A DNA stretch of 64,000 nucleotides from Flavobacterium sp. (lineage in GTDB: Bacteria; Bacteroidota; Bacteroidia; Flavobacteriales; Flavobacteriaceae). Shown piece after piece: positions 45,759 to 58,100 of this stretch. The position numbers and the translations under genes were made by a program. Every line of letters starts with the position of its first letter. Position 1 is the first letter of the stretch. The stretch is taken from contig CP051546.1 of NCBI GenBank assembly GCA_012837155.1, positions 1,529,075-1,593,074 of the forward strand. The letters are read 5' to 3'. The notes beneath the pieces were generated by a model, which did no database searches, was not told the origin of the DNA, and saw only the letters and a program-made list of their open reading frames with translations.

Positions 45759-48700
45759 TTAATCGTTTTTTCTGTATTCTAAAGGAGTAATGCCAAAATG
45801 TTTTTTGAAACTATTGGAAAAATATTTTTGAGTTCCAAAGCCACATTTTTCAGATATTTCGGTTACATTTAGCGTAGTGGTTTTAAGAAGTTGTGCTGCT
45901 TTTTTTAGGCGATATGTTCTAACAAATTCAACTGGGGAACTTCCTGTAATCGATTTTATTTTGCCATAAAAGCTAGAAACACTAACGGCCATTTCTGAAG
46001 CGAGTTCCTCGATACTAAGATCTGAATGCTCATGTTTTTTTTCAAGTATTATTTCAAATCGTTCTAAAAAGTCTTTGTCAACAGTATTTGAGGCTAAAAC
46101 GGATACTTTTTCGTTTATCGAATAATCGTACTTTTTAATTAGTTTTTTTCTATTTTCAATCAACGCATGTACTTGTGATTTGAGCACATTTTGATTAAAA
46201 GGTTTGTTGAAAAATGCGTCTGCTCCGGATGATAATCCTTCAATTTCAGCCTCATCTCCTGTTTTGGCTGTCAAGAATATAATTGGGATATGTGAAATAG
46301 AAATGTCTTGTCTTATTTTATTACAAAATTCAATACCGTTCATAACAGGCATCATCATATCCGAAATAATTAAAGACGGGAGGTGTTTTTTGGCTAGTTT
46401 TAATCCTTCTTCTCCGTTTTCGGCTTCTAAAATAGTATATTCTTGCTCAAATATTTCTTTTATAAAAGTTCTTAGTTCTGCTTCATCGTCAACGATAAGG
46501 AGTGTAGGGCTTGTTTTTTTTCTCGAAATTGTGGTCTGATCTTCGGTGTTTGAAAGTTCGAGGTGTTGTTTTTTATATGGAAATGTTACAGTAAACACAC
46601 TTCCTTTATTTAGTTCACTTTCTAAGTCAATGGTTCCTTTTAAAAGTTTAACGTATTGTTTTACAATGGCTAATCCTAAACCTGTTCCTGTTTTTAAATG
46701 TTCACTAGATTGATAAAGACGTTCAAAGACCAATTGTTGTTCTTCTTTTTTAATTCCAATTCCATTATCTTTAACTTGGATACTTATTTGGTCGTCATTT
46801 GGGGTAAAAAGTGAGATTACAATCTCAGCGTCTTTGTTAGAATATTTTATGGCATTTGAAATTAAATTGTAAACAATAGATTCTAGTAATTGCTTGTCGG
46901 TTGTTATCCATACGGGTTCTTTGGGTGTTTTTAGAAGGATATTAACTTGATTTTCTCGGATGTTAAAAATTTCAATAATAGATTCGAGAAACCACTTTAA
47001 ATTGAGAGGTTTCAGATTTAAAGCAATTGCTGTTCGTTCTATTTTTTTTAAATCTAATACTTCATTTACTAGGCGTGATAGTCTTTCTGTGTTGGCATAA
47101 ATTCTACCCAGTTCTTTAGTATATTCTTTGTTTACAGCATTCCCTTCTTTCAATCGTTCTACCCCTCCTTTGATTAGGGTTAATGGAGTTCGTATTTCGT
47201 GGGCTATATTTAAGAAAAATTTGAATCGTAATTTGTCAAATTTCTCTTCTTGTGCCTTTTTTTGTTCCTTAACTGCTTTTTGAGTAGTTATATTTACTAA
47301 AAAATAAATTCCTAGTATAAAAAAGATAACGTATATGCCGTAGGCTAATTCATTTCGCCACCATGGCGGAGAAATAACAACTTTTAATTCAGATATTTTA
47401 GAAGTATTTCTATTTCGAACTTTAAAAGTGTAGGTTCCCTCACTTAAATTATCCCACGATCTAGAAGTATCATAAGTTAAAATCCAGTTTTCATTTTCGC
47501 CAGATTTAGTCATTGAAGTTTCATAAAAGGCTACGTCCTCAGTATCATAGTTTAAATTTTTATATTCAATTGAAAAGGTGTTTTCGTTATAATTTAGTTC
47601 TATTTCAGAGGTTGAAGAAATGTCATTATCAAGCAATTTTCTTTTTTTGCTTTCTCTATAACTAACACCATCTATTTTTAAATCAGTAAATAAGGGTTGT
47701 GTCTTTTCTTTGGCTAATAATTTATTAGGGTGAAAACGATAAAACCCATTTCTAGTTCCAAAATACAAGAACCCGTTGGCATCTTTTGAAGCTCCTCTAG
47801 TAAATAAATTGTTTCTAACACCTACAACAAGATCAATGTTTTCGGCTTTATTTGATACGGGATCGTAAGCATAAAGACCTTTGTTTGTGCCAAGCCACAG
47901 CATTTTGTTTACTCCTAAAATCATCGATTCAATGTGATTCGTTGGAAGTGTTTTTGTAACTACTTTGTAGTCGAATGAATCTTTAGATAAATCATAATGA
48001 TATAGACCGTTTAATCCTGATAACCAAAGGGAGTTCTTAGGGTATTCTACTATATTCAGTATGTAATTGGTCGTAAAGGTGTTAAATTTTTTTATGTTTG
48101 TGATTTGATTATTTTTTTTATTCCATTTAAAAAGACCATTCGCTCTAGTGGATATCCATAAATTTTTATAGGTATCTTCATAGACAGAGAACATGTATGT
48201 GTTTTTGAAAATATTGGGATTTTTAGTTCATTAAATAAACTCTCAAATTTCCCTTCTTTGGGGAGGTATCTCATTAATCCGTTATCGGTTGAAATCCAAA
48301 TAATCCCTTCTCGATCTTCATAAATATTCATAATTGAGTTTGAAGGCAAAGGACTGTTTTTTGTGGTGTAATTTTGAAAATGTAATTTATTTACTAATCG
48401 ATCTTCTCTTTTTAAGAAATTAAGCCCAGAGGTAAAGGTGCCAACCCAAATATTTTCTTTACTATCTTCAAATATTGGGAATACTTCCCCATCTTGTAGC
48501 GAACCTTGGGCTCCTTTTTTTGGCGGAATGATTTCAAAGTCTGGAGAGGAGGTTTTTAAATCTTCCTTTTTTAGCGTATTGATACCTCCACCCCAAGTGC
48601 CAATCCATATATTTCCGTTGTTTAAGGCGGTGGGGCAACTTACATCTTCGTCTGCAAGTCCTATTTTTGAGCTGTAATCGAACTGGTAAAATTGAAATAG

Positions 48701-49606
48701 TTTTTGTTTAAAACGAACCATAGACATCCCACTATCATAAGTTCCTATCCACAGGTTTCCAATTTTATCAAAAAAAATGGATTGTATTTCAACATCTGTT
48801 AAGAAGGAGAACAGTTTATAAGCATCTTTAAGATAAGGATGGTTTTTGATGTTTTTAATTGTGTATACTTTAGTTATTTCATAGTCCCAAAAAGCCACAT
48901 TTCCATTACTTCTAAAAAACCAAATTTTTCCATTTCGGTCTTCTTTGATGATTGATTCAATGGGTGCTGATGCATTATGCAGATTAAAATTAGACAATGA
49001 CAATTCAGGAAAAGAAATTGCAGTGATAATTTTTCTTTTGTTTGAATCCCAATACCCTATTTCGCCATCAGAAAAACTAATCCAAAATCTATTTCTAGAA
49101 TCTTTATAAAAATTGTTAAATTTCCCTATAATTTTCACATCATTTCTATATAGATTCCCATCTTTTGATAATTTAAAGTAGTCCCCATTATAGTTTTCAA
49201 CTTTATTTCCACTTAATTGTAATAATTGGTTTTTTAGGTAGGGGTTTTGTAAACTGCTTAGGTTTAATTGCTTTTGGTTAAAATTATCAGTATTAATTTC
49301 AAAGTAAATGCCTTTACCAGTATATAAGTAGATGTTGTTTCTATAAGACAATACATCTTTAATTTCGAGGTTCTTTTTTTGTCCTCTTAGGGGAATTGCT
49401 AAAAAGGATTGCCCATCAAAACGATTTAGCCCTTTATCGGTGCCAACCCATAAAAAACCCTTGTGATCCTGAGTAAAACAGTTTGCTCTATTGCCAGCTA
49501 GACCAAGTTTATCTGTCCAATGTTTTAGCTCAACTTCTTCAATATCTGTTGCCCATGATGGAAGGAAATTAAAAATAAAAAACAATAGAAGGATATATTT
49601 TTTCAT
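45759..49606 (-). CDS. Hybrid two-component system regulator (HTCS), frameshifted
   Basis: About 1300 aa when restored. Order: signal peptide, two-component propeller repeats (WVGTDKGLNRFDG, WIGTWGGGINTL, WISTDNGLMRYLP), a Y_Y_Y domain, one membrane helix (GIYVIFFILGIYFLVNIT), histidine kinase with phospho-His in NIAHEIRTPLTLI, ATPase domain (LLESIVYNLISNAIKYS), receiver with Asp in IISDMMMPVMNG, and a C-terminal AraC helix-turn-helix (VTEISEKCGFGTQKYFSNSFKKHFG). The frame breaks at about 48218-48222: one extra A would join NELKNPNIFKNTY to MFSVYEDTYKNLW. HTCS proteins sense a periplasmic oligosaccharide and switch on the adjacent susCD locus; the 21-bp-period repeat at 37230 is its best candidate target. 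Confidence 0.92.
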
Positions 49607-49695
49607 AGTATTAGGTTGCGATTTGTTGTGGTAAGATAATCAAAAAATAAAAGATAATTATAATATTTGCTAGACTAAAATTTAGTTATAGCCTT

Positions 49696-52600
49696 TTACC
49701 TTTTTAAACTAAAATGCCCTTTTCGGTCTCTGATATTTCCATTTTGATCCGTGAGTTGTAGTGAAAACCAATAATCAGAAGCAGGTAATGTGACTCCGTT
49801 ATACATTCCGTCCCAGCCGTTAGCATCGGGGTTAATTTTGGTTAGGAGTTTTCCGTAGCGATCATAAACGTAAATAAATGAAACTTTAACAAGTCCGTTG
49901 CCGATTCCCTTAACTTGCCAAGTATCATTGAATCCGTCTCCATTTGGTGTGAAGAATTTGGGAAAACCTATTACAGATACTTCTAGTTGAGATACGCCAC
50001 ATCCTTTTTTGTCTCGTACATAAATGGTATGAATTCCAGCAGGAACATGTTCAAAAACAGGACTATTTTGAAAACTAAAATCATCATCGAGGGCAAATTC
50101 ATAATCTCCTCTGCCTAAATTGTTACTGGCATTGTTGATAGTAATTGTATTATTGTCTGAGTCATCTACAATGGTAATGTCCTTTAGATTGATAATGGCT
50201 TTTTCCGAAGAGCTAACAACTATTTCTTTCGTTTTAGAGCAATTAGTGCCATCGGTTTTTGTTAAAGTAATAAAATAAGTTCCAGGGTTAGATACGGTTA
50301 GCGTAGGGGCTACGGAAAGAATTGCGCCATTGTAAACCCATTTATAATCAAACCTTTCACTAGGGTTTTTTTCCAAAGGATCTAAGGTTACCGTAAAAGA
50401 GGGATTGGATGAGCATACAATCTTTGGCGAATCGACACTAAAAAGCGGTAACGGATTTACAACAAGGTTGATGGTTGTTGTTGCTTTACAAGTGGGATTT
50501 ATGGGATTTATTACTTCAACTCTAATGGTTTGTGTTTTTGAATTAAAGGGATTTGGCAAAGGACTCGGTAACTCAACGCCTAATCCGTTATAATAGTGTA
50601 CTTTCATTCCGGTTTGTCCCCCAAGAAGGGTTGTCTCAATAGTTGTGGTGTCAAATTCGTGTAATCCATCACTATCATCGATACCGTCATCGCAAACAGG
50701 AGCAATAAAAACGGGGTTTACCGTTGGCGATGCATCTACAACAAACGAAATAGTCGTTTCTTCACTGCATGGGATATTATTTTTGGTATTGGTCAATTGA
50801 TTCGTAACTCTTGCTGTAATGGTTTGTGTAGCCGTTCTAAAAGTGGCTGGAAAAGGGCTAACAATAGCATTTCTGTTGCGGTCTTTTAATGGATTTCCTG
50901 CTTGGTCAAAATAGGTTACATTTACGTTAGTTTGTCCTGCTAATAATTGTGTTTCCAGAGTAGAAGTGTCGAATTGCGCCGTAATTTCGGTATCTAACGG
51001 GTTGTCATCGCATTGTCGGGCAAAACGAACGGGATTAGCCACGGGTAATTTTTCAACATTCAATGTAATGTGATGCCCTAATCCTAAACAGCCATTTATA
51101 AGGTTACTATCTAATCTCACATAGATATTTTGACTGTTGGGATAGCCTAGATTCCTGTGATTGCTAATGTCTGGTATTGGATTAATTTCTGCCAATGCAT
51201 CCGATTCGTTGTTGTAAAATGAAATGGTAAAATTGTGTGGTAATGGAAACAAATTGGCAATTGTTTGTTTGGCATCGCTAAAATCGAATGTGGCAATTCC
51301 GTTTCGTTTATTACCATCTAATTCATCATCACAAACAGAGTAAACTAAGGTATTAAAGGAAGAAGGAATTTGTGATACTCCAACAACCAAATCAATTTTT
51401 GCAATTCTAAAACAACCTAGGGTATTCTCAATCCTTGCATAAACAAAGCTGCCTAGAGCTGTTGGATTGGGATAGTTGGTGTAATTTGTAATTCGATTGG
51501 TTCCTAAACCCGTTGTTGCCTCGGCCTGTGTACGATAGTAGGTAATGGTTTCGGTTGCTGAATTTGCAGAAATTAACCGATTTGCTTCCGTTAAATTAAA
51601 AAGAGAAATACCGTCAGTAGTATCATCACATTGTTTTAAGCTAACTACTGATGTTATCAAAGTAGGTAATGCTTTTACTTTAATGGTAAAGGAATTATCT
51701 GTATAACAAGCGGGATTGCGTTTGTTTTGGATGCGAACATAAATGGTTTGACCATTTATAATCGAATTGGTAAATGCTCCTGGATTGGGTATGGAAGGAA
51801 GCGTGTAGGAAGCATTTTCAAAATACAAAAAGGCAAAATCGGTCGCCGATTTTCCGTTTAATAAAATAGTTTCTCTTTGGGTCAAATCAAAGGAAGTGAA
51901 TCCATCGGTATCACTTCCGCTCAATGCTGAATCACATTCTTCTATTGGAAGAATACTAGAAGGGATTATGGCAGGAACCGTTTCTGAAACGGTAACGGCG
52001 ATAGGTAATCTTGTGGCACTTTCGCATTCATTTATAGTTTGTGTAACATAATAAGTGGTGGTGGTTAGCAAATCGGTTGCAACAAGTGGAGTTCCTCCAG
52101 TAGGAGTATTATACCATTTCAAATTTGTTCCTGTAACATTCAAATTGGCAATGGTAGCACGGTCAATATCGCAAAATTTTTGTAGTGTATTCGTGCTAAC
52201 AACAGGGTCAACGGGGCCTATCAATAAACCTGCATTGTTAGAAATACTGACACAGCCTGATGGTTTGGTTACTTGTACTCTGTATTTGCGTCCTGAAAAA
52301 TTCAAAGGAGGACTGGTTAAAGTTAAAGTGTTGGTTGTTGTTCCGCCGTATATACCGCCATCGCTAATATTGGTAAAAACACCCGTTCCAGTATCTTCCT
52401 GCCATTGAAATGTTAGTCCTACTCCCACAGTCTCAACTGTAAAAACAGCATTGTTTGGGGTGCATATTTTATTTTCTAATGGTTGTTTTGTTATGGTTTG
52501 TGAAAAACTCTCTCCATACTTAATCGATAAATAATCGACAACTTGCGAGGTTTCGCATTCGGTCAATAATCGGTTGTAAACAATGAACTCCGCTAGGTAA

Positions 52601-53358
52601 AAATCGCCAGTGCCATCGTTGCCATCCCACCCAATGCTTAACGAATTTTGCTGATCCGATGCCTCTGTCGTATCTGTAAAATTGGTAACAATTGTACTTC
52701 CAAATCGTACTTTAGAGGCATTTGTTGGCCCTGTATTTAGGCCGCCATTTATCTCTCCGTCATAAACAACAGATAATAAATGGGTCTTATTTGCAGTAGC
52801 AGAATTAGAGACTAAAGCAAATTTATCTTGAGGCCCTAAGCCTACAATACCGTCATCTGTCGTGTTGCCAAAATTAGAATTGCGAAGGTAAAAGAATCGA
52901 TCCCAGTTGCCATTATCGACTCCCCAAATAGCATTGTCGGTAACCGCTGTATTTCGTTGCCGGTATACAACAAAAACGGTAATGTCGGGGTTCGCTATTG
53001 GGCGTATGTCCAAACCAGCCACTTTATAAACATTTCCAAGATTGGTGTTTATTCGTTGAAATTCCATAACGGGTTTGCCGTTAATTTGTAAAGCAGCAGT
53101 TGATCGAAAAGTGGCAGCTCCCTGTCCAGCCAATACAACGGCATCATTATTAGATCCTGATTTGTCTTTCCAAGTGCTAATAGCGGTCCCATCGGCAGGA
53201 ATACTATTATTCCCATTAGGGTCACTAGCGTCTAGCCATAATTTAACATTTGGAATATCCGTAGGAGAATTGATTAATTGGGCACTAGCATAATTGACTG
53301 TTATTAAAAACAATACTATAAATGTAACTCTAGCAAGCAAAATATTTTTAATGTCCAT
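49696..53358 (-). CDS. Large secreted protein with LamG-like domain, CDD repeats and T9SS type B domain
   Basis: 1220 aa with signal peptide. Residues about 30-290 resemble a LamG/concanavalin-like lectin domain (VKLWLDASDPNGNN, FYLAEFIVYNRLLT). An Ig-like stretch follows. About 535-990 hold five tandem units of about 75-90 aa, each starting with Cys-Asp and an acidic, Gly-containing turn (CDDTTDGISLF, CDDELDGNK, CDDNPLDTEI, CDDGIDDSDGLHEF). The last 90 residues are a CHU_C-type sorting domain (KFFTPNGDGFNDTWQVKG, VYDRYGKLLTKI) that directs export by the type IX system. It is likely a surface or released adhesin. It lies 89 bp upstream of the HTCS on the same strand, but no functional link is visible. 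Confidence 0.88.
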   Translation of the reverse strand: MDIKNILLARVTFIVLFLITVNYASAQLINSPTDIPNVKLWLDASDPNGNNSIPADGTAISTWKDKSGSNNDAVVLAGQGAATFRSTAALQINGKPVMEFQRINTNLGNVYKVAGLDIRPIANPDITVFVVYRQRNTAVTDNAIWGVDNGNWDRFFYLRNSNFGNTTDDGIVGLGPQDKFALVSNSATANKTHLLSVVYDGEINGGLNTGPTNASKVRFGSTIVTNFTDTTEASDQQNSLSIGWDGNDGTGDFYLAEFIVYNRLLTECETSQVVDYLSIKYGESFSQTITKQPLENKICTPNNAVFTVETVGVGLTFQWQEDTGTGVFTNISDGGIYGGTTTNTLTLTSPPLNFSGRKYRVQVTKPSGCVSISNNAGLLIGPVDPVVSTNTLQKFCDIDRATIANLNVTGTNLKWYNTPTGGTPLVATDLLTTTTYYVTQTINECESATRLPIAVTVSETVPAIIPSSILPIEECDSALSGSDTDGFTSFDLTQRETILLNGKSATDFAFLYFENASYTLPSIPNPGAFTNSIINGQTIYVRIQNKRNPACYTDNSFTIKVKALPTLITSVVSLKQCDDTTDGISLFNLTEANRLISANSATETITYYRTQAEATTGLGTNRITNYTNYPNPTALGSFVYARIENTLGCFRIAKIDLVVGVSQIPSSFNTLVYSVCDDELDGNKRNGIATFDFSDAKQTIANLFPLPHNFTISFYNNESDALAEINPIPDISNHRNLGYPNSQNIYVRLDSNLINGCLGLGHHITLNVEKLPVANPVRFARQCDDNPLDTEITAQFDTSTLETQLLAGQTNVNVTYFDQAGNPLKDRNRNAIVSPFPATFRTATQTITARVTNQLTNTKNNIPCSEETTISFVVDASPTVNPVFIAPVCDDGIDDSDGLHEFDTTTIETTLLGGQTGMKVHYYNGLGVELPSPLPNPFNSKTQTIRVEVINPINPTCKATTTINLVVNPLPLFSVDSPKIVCSSNPSFTVTLDPLEKNPSERFDYKWVYNGAILSVAPTLTVSNPGTYFITLTKTDGTNCSKTKEIVVSSSEKAIINLKDITIVDDSDNNTITINNASNNLGRGDYEFALDDDFSFQNSPVFEHVPAGIHTIYVRDKKGCGVSQLEVSVIGFPKFFTPNGDGFNDTWQVKGIGNGLVKVSFIYVYDRYGKLLTKINPDANGWDGMYNGVTLPASDYWFSLQLTDQNGNIRDRKGHFSLKR

Positions 53359-53760
53359 TGTTTTTATATGTACAATCTAACGATTTGTAATTATTAAAGT
53401 ATTCCTATGAATTCTGATGATAACTTAATCAATAATTCAGCTATATTTGATGTGTTTTTACTTGCCAATCATAAAATAGAAATTCTCTTTTGTTGTCAAA
53501 TTTAGAAAATAGTAAAGTAAATCAAAAATGAGAATAACTGTCAAAATGCTGGACTATAAATGTTTATGTTGAGTTTGTTTTAAACAAAAAGCCAACTAAA
53601 TTAAGATGTTTTTTTTGATTTATATTGAAATAATGTCATTTTAACACTTATTAAAAAACGAAGATAAGATGATTTTTCTGTTTGCATTGATTCAATCTTG
53701 TCTTTTTTTAATTAAAAATTATCTTTTTGATTTGTTATCTGTCCGTTTTACAACTAATTA
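53359..53760. other. Intergenic region upstream of the T9SS protein
   Basis: 402 bp of very AT-rich noncoding DNA. The minus-strand promoter of the large secreted protein should lie near 53359-53450. I see no clear consensus, repeat or RNA. Confidence 0.4.
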
Positions 53761-54646
53761 GTAACTGTTTAAATTTTATTTTTCTAGCCTATTTAGCATC
53801 AATTTGAGCATTGCAAGCTGGACAATTGCTTCGCTGGTTTTAGTGTGATATTCAAAATCTTTGCTCAATCTTCTGTAACTTTCAAACCAAGAAAAAGTTC
53901 GTTCTACAATCCATCTTTTGGGAAGTATTTTGAATTTTTCTTCTTTGTCAGTTCTTAAAACTACTTCTAACAAGAAATTTAAATTATTCTTCACATTGTC
54001 AATTAGTTCTCCTCTGTAACCACCATCGGCAAAGACCTTTACAAGTCTATAAAACTGCCCTTTTAATTTTTCAAGGACCTCAAAAGCTGCCTTACTGTCG
54101 TGCCTGTTTGCAGCGTGAACTACAACAACTAGTAATAACCCCAAAGTATCCACCACAATATGTCTTTTCCTCCCTTTTACTTTTTTACCTCCATCAAACC
54201 CCTGTTCTGGCCACCTTTTCTAGTTGTTTTAACAGACTGACTATCAATAATTCCTACACTTGGGGTTTCGTTTTTTTTGTACTTCTTTCTAACTTTTTCT
54301 CTAATAACTTCGTGTATAAAATCGATAGTTCCATTATTTTTCCATTTCGTAAAATAGTAATAAACCAACTCCCATTTAGGAAAATCTTTCGGGAGCATTC
54401 TCCATTGACATCCCGTCTTGACTAAATAAAAAATAGCATCAAAAATTTCTCTTAAACAATGCTTTCTCTTGCGATTATCCTCTAAAATGTTTAATATTGT
54501 TTTCCATTGGCTTTCAGAGAGATTCGTTGAATATTTTTCATTTTTAACTTTATGTGGTTGATAACCATAAAGTTACGAAAATTAATAGACTTATCAAACT
54601 GATAGTCAATGTTTTGTGTTAATTATTTTAAAATTTAAACAGTTAC
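53761..54646 (-). mobile_element. Small IS5-family element (886 bp)
   Basis: Perfect 18-bp terminal inverted repeats GTAACTGTTTAAATTTTA at 53761-53778 and its complement at 54629-54646. It is flanked on both sides by TTA, fitting the 3-bp TNA duplication of IS427/IS1031-type IS5 elements. It is unrelated in sequence to the 1.48-kb copies. The transposase reads on the minus strand in two or three frames. Confidence 0.9.
53776..54541 (-). pseudogene. IS5-family (IS427-like) transposase, frameshifted
   Basis: About 255 aa when restored. The N-terminal DUF4096-type part (KTGCQWRMLPKDFPKWELVYYYFTKW) leads to the first catalytic Asp in VGIIDSQSVKTTRKGGQ. The C-terminal part shows KRHIVVDTLGLLL, FADGGYRGE and ERTFSWFESYRRLSKDFEYH with the last Asp and Glu. 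The frame breaks at about 54193-54196, where one extra T would give NRGFDGGKKVKGRK. The first codons also lack an in-frame start unless an A5 run after ATG (54539-54541) is A6. The stop lies inside the left inverted repeat. Confidence 0.88.
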
Positions 54647-55161
54647 TTACATGAAATTAGTTTCTTTAAGTTTGAAATGTTTTTCTGTAAGACACAAAGT
54701 GCTATTAAAATTCAACTAATAAAAGGAACTTTTTATAAATAAGTGCTTAGGCAAACTATCATATAGACTGGATGTTAAGATAATTAATGATTAAATCTAG
54801 ATAATATTGAATTAATAATTGTACGTGGTAGATGTTAACTTTACCGCATTGTTGAGTATCAATAAAAGCATTAATTATCGTTAGGTTGATTATTGTTTTA
54901 ACTTGAAGGAAGGGGTATTTGATTGGTCGATGCATTGAGTACACAAGGGATTTAATGAAAATTTAAATGGTCAGGTGTTTTTTTAATAAAAAGATTGAGG
55001 TTTTTTTGTTTTGTTATTAAAAGCGTAAAAAAATAACAAAATTTAACGTTTTTATTGTAAAATGTTTTTTTAATTTCGAATAATGCCTAAAATTATTTAA
55101 TAGTTTTGCAGAAAAATAAAATTATTTTTGCTCGTAGGAAACCAATTAAGCCATATATATA
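54647..55161 (+). other. Intergenic region upstream of pyruvate carboxylase
   Basis: 515 bp of AT-rich DNA without a supported gene. The only recognisable element is a -7-like TAGTTTTG at 55101-55108. Short frames here lack any protein signature. Confidence 0.45.
55101..55108 (+). promoter_or_regulatory. Candidate -7 element of the pyruvate carboxylase promoter (TAGTTTTG)
   Basis: Exact match to TAnnTTTG, 53 bp before the start codon. TTTC at 55074 is a weak -33 candidate with a 23-bp spacer. This would give a leader of about 45 nt. Confidence 0.45.
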
Positions 55162-58100
55162 ATGAAACCAATTTCCAAATTACTAGTTGCAAATAGAGGA
55201 GAGATTGCACTACGTATTTTTCGAGCTGCCGCCGAACTCAACATTAGAACCGTAGCGATTTACACTTTCGAGGATCGTTATTCGCTTCATAGGTACAAAG
55301 CAGACGAAGCCTATCAAATAGGGAAGGATACTGATCCGCTTAAACCCTATCTTGATATTGACGAAATTATTAAAGTTGCTAAACTGGAAGGAGTAGATGC
55401 TATTCATGCAGGCTATGGTTTCCTTTCGGAAAATGTAATTTTTGCGACCAAATGTTTAGAGAATGATATTCTTTGGATAGGACCTGATCCAAAAATCATG
55501 GCGCAATTAGGCGATAAAGTTGCCGCCAAGAATATCGCTAGACTCGCAAATGTTCCTTTGATTGAAGATAGTAAAATATCACTTTCTTCATTCGAACTTG
55601 TAGCACAAGAGGCCAACAGAATTGGATACCCCTTAATGCTGAAGGCCGCAGCGGGCGGAGGTGGACGAGGAATGCGAGTTGTTCGAAAAGCAGATCAATT
55701 AGAAGGATTGTTTAATGAGGCTAAGAGAGAAGCCAAGACAGCCTTTGGCGATGATACTATATTTATTGAAAAATTTATCGAAAGCCCTAAGCATATTGAG
55801 GTTCAGATTTTAGGAGATAATTATGGAAATATTGTTCACTTATTTGAAAGAGATTGTAGCGTACAACGACGCTTTCAAAAAGTAGTCGAAATAGCACCAG
55901 CACCCAATTTAAAACAAGAAACCAAAGACAAATTATATAGCTATGCTTTAGCTATTGCCAACCAAGTGGGCTACAATAATGCAGGAACAGTTGAGTTTTT
56001 AGTAGACAAAGAAGAAAATATTTTCTTTATAGAGGTAAATCCTAGAATTCAAGTAGAGCATACCGTAACAGAAGAAATAACCGGAATTGATATTGTAAGA
56101 ACCCAAATTCTGATTGCCTGCGGGCATCAATTATCAAGTCCAGGAATTTATATATTAGGACAAGAAAGCTTGAAATGTAATGGTTTTGCTATCCAATGCC
56201 GAATTACCACCGAAGATCCAGCGAACGATTTCACACCCGATTATGGTACAATTATTACCTACCGAAATGCAGGAGGTTATGGAATTCGAATCGATGAAGG
56301 AAGTTCCTATTCAGGAGTCAAAATTTCTCCTTTTTTCGATTCAATGCTGGTAAAAATTACCGCTAGAGGAAGAACTTTAGAAGGCACAAGTCAGCGATTG
56401 CTTAGAGCCCTGAAAGAATTTACGATTCGTGGTGTAAAAACCAATATTCCTTTCTTAGAAAATTTAATTGTGCATCCTGATTTTCAAAAAGGGAATATTA
56501 CCGTTAATTTCATAGGCGATAATCCTTCGTTAATGAAAATTAAAAGGAATCCAGATACTACAACAAAAACGCTGAATTTTATTGGGAATACCATTGTCAA
56601 TGGAAATCCAGATGTGAAATTTATCTTGCCAGAAAAGAAATTTTTAACACCTAAATTGCCTGATCCATCCGTTCCATTTCATCTTGATGGCACAAAACAA
56701 TTATTAGATCAACTAAAACCAAAAGGATTTGCCAAATGGGTAAAAGAGCAAGATAAAGTACTTTTTACCGACTGTACCATGCGCGATGCACACCAATCTT
56801 TATTGGCGACTCGGGTGCGAACAATAGATATGCTGCCTTTTGCACAAACATTTACCAAAGATTTTCCTCAAATGTTTTCGATGGAAGTTTGGGGCGGTGC
56901 TACTTTTGATGTTGCTATGCGATTTCTAAACGAAAGTCCTTGGGATCGTTTAGAAGAAATGAGAAAAGCAATGCCTAATGTATTGTTGCAAATGCTTATT
57001 CGAGGGGCAAATGCGGTTGGATATACCGCCTATCCAGATAATTTGGTGGAGAAATTCATCGAAGTTTCTGCCGAAAAAGGGATTGATGTATTCAGGATAT
57101 TCGACTCATTGAATAGCATTGATAACATGAAAACGAGCATCAATGCGGTAATTAACAACACCTCGTCTCTCGCCGAAGTTTGTATGGGTTATACGGGCGA
57201 TATACTAAATCCGGCTCGTCAAAAATTCAATCTAAATTACTATTTGGATTTAGCCAAAAGAATCGAGGATACAGGAGCACATATCTTAGCAATTAAAGAT
57301 ATGGCGGGATTACTAAAGCCGTATGCTGCCGAGAAATTAATTACAGAATTAAAGAAATCCATAGACATACCTATTCATTTGCATACTCACGATACTGCTG
57401 GAATTCAATCAGCAACCTACCTCAAAGCCGTGGAAGCAGGTGTTGATATTATTGATGTTGCCTTGGCTTCGATGTCGGGATTAACTTCTCAACCTAATTT
57501 TAATGTGTTTGTCGAAGCTTTAAAAGGAACACCAAGACAAGTTGATTTTGATGTAGCAAACTCAATCAATATAGTAATTATTGGGAAGATGTGCGAGAAT
57601 ATTACTATCCATTCGAATCTGATTTGAAATCGAATACAGCCGAGGTTTACAAACATGAAATTCCAGGAGGGCAATATTCCAACCTTAAACCGCAGGCGTA
57701 TTCTTTAGGATTGGAAGAGCGCATGACCGATATTAAGCAGGCATACGAAGATGCAAATAATTTATTGGGAGATATTGTTAAAGTCACTCCTTCTTCTAAA
57801 GTAGTTGGCGATTTAGCGATGTTTATGGTTAATAGCAATCTTACCAAGCAAGATGTGATTGAACAAGGAGCTATTTTGGCATTTCCTGATTCGGTCAAAG
57901 GAATGCTAAAAGGAGAATTAGGGCAGCCCGAAGGAGGATGGCCTGAAGATTTTCAGAAAATGGTATTGAAAGGCGAAGAACCTTTTTCAGACTTGCCTAA
58001 TGCGCATTTGAAACCTGTTGATTTTGACGAAGAATTTGAAGCGTTCCAAAACAAATTTTCTTATTCCTGTACTTTAGCCGATTTCCTTTCGTATAAGTTT

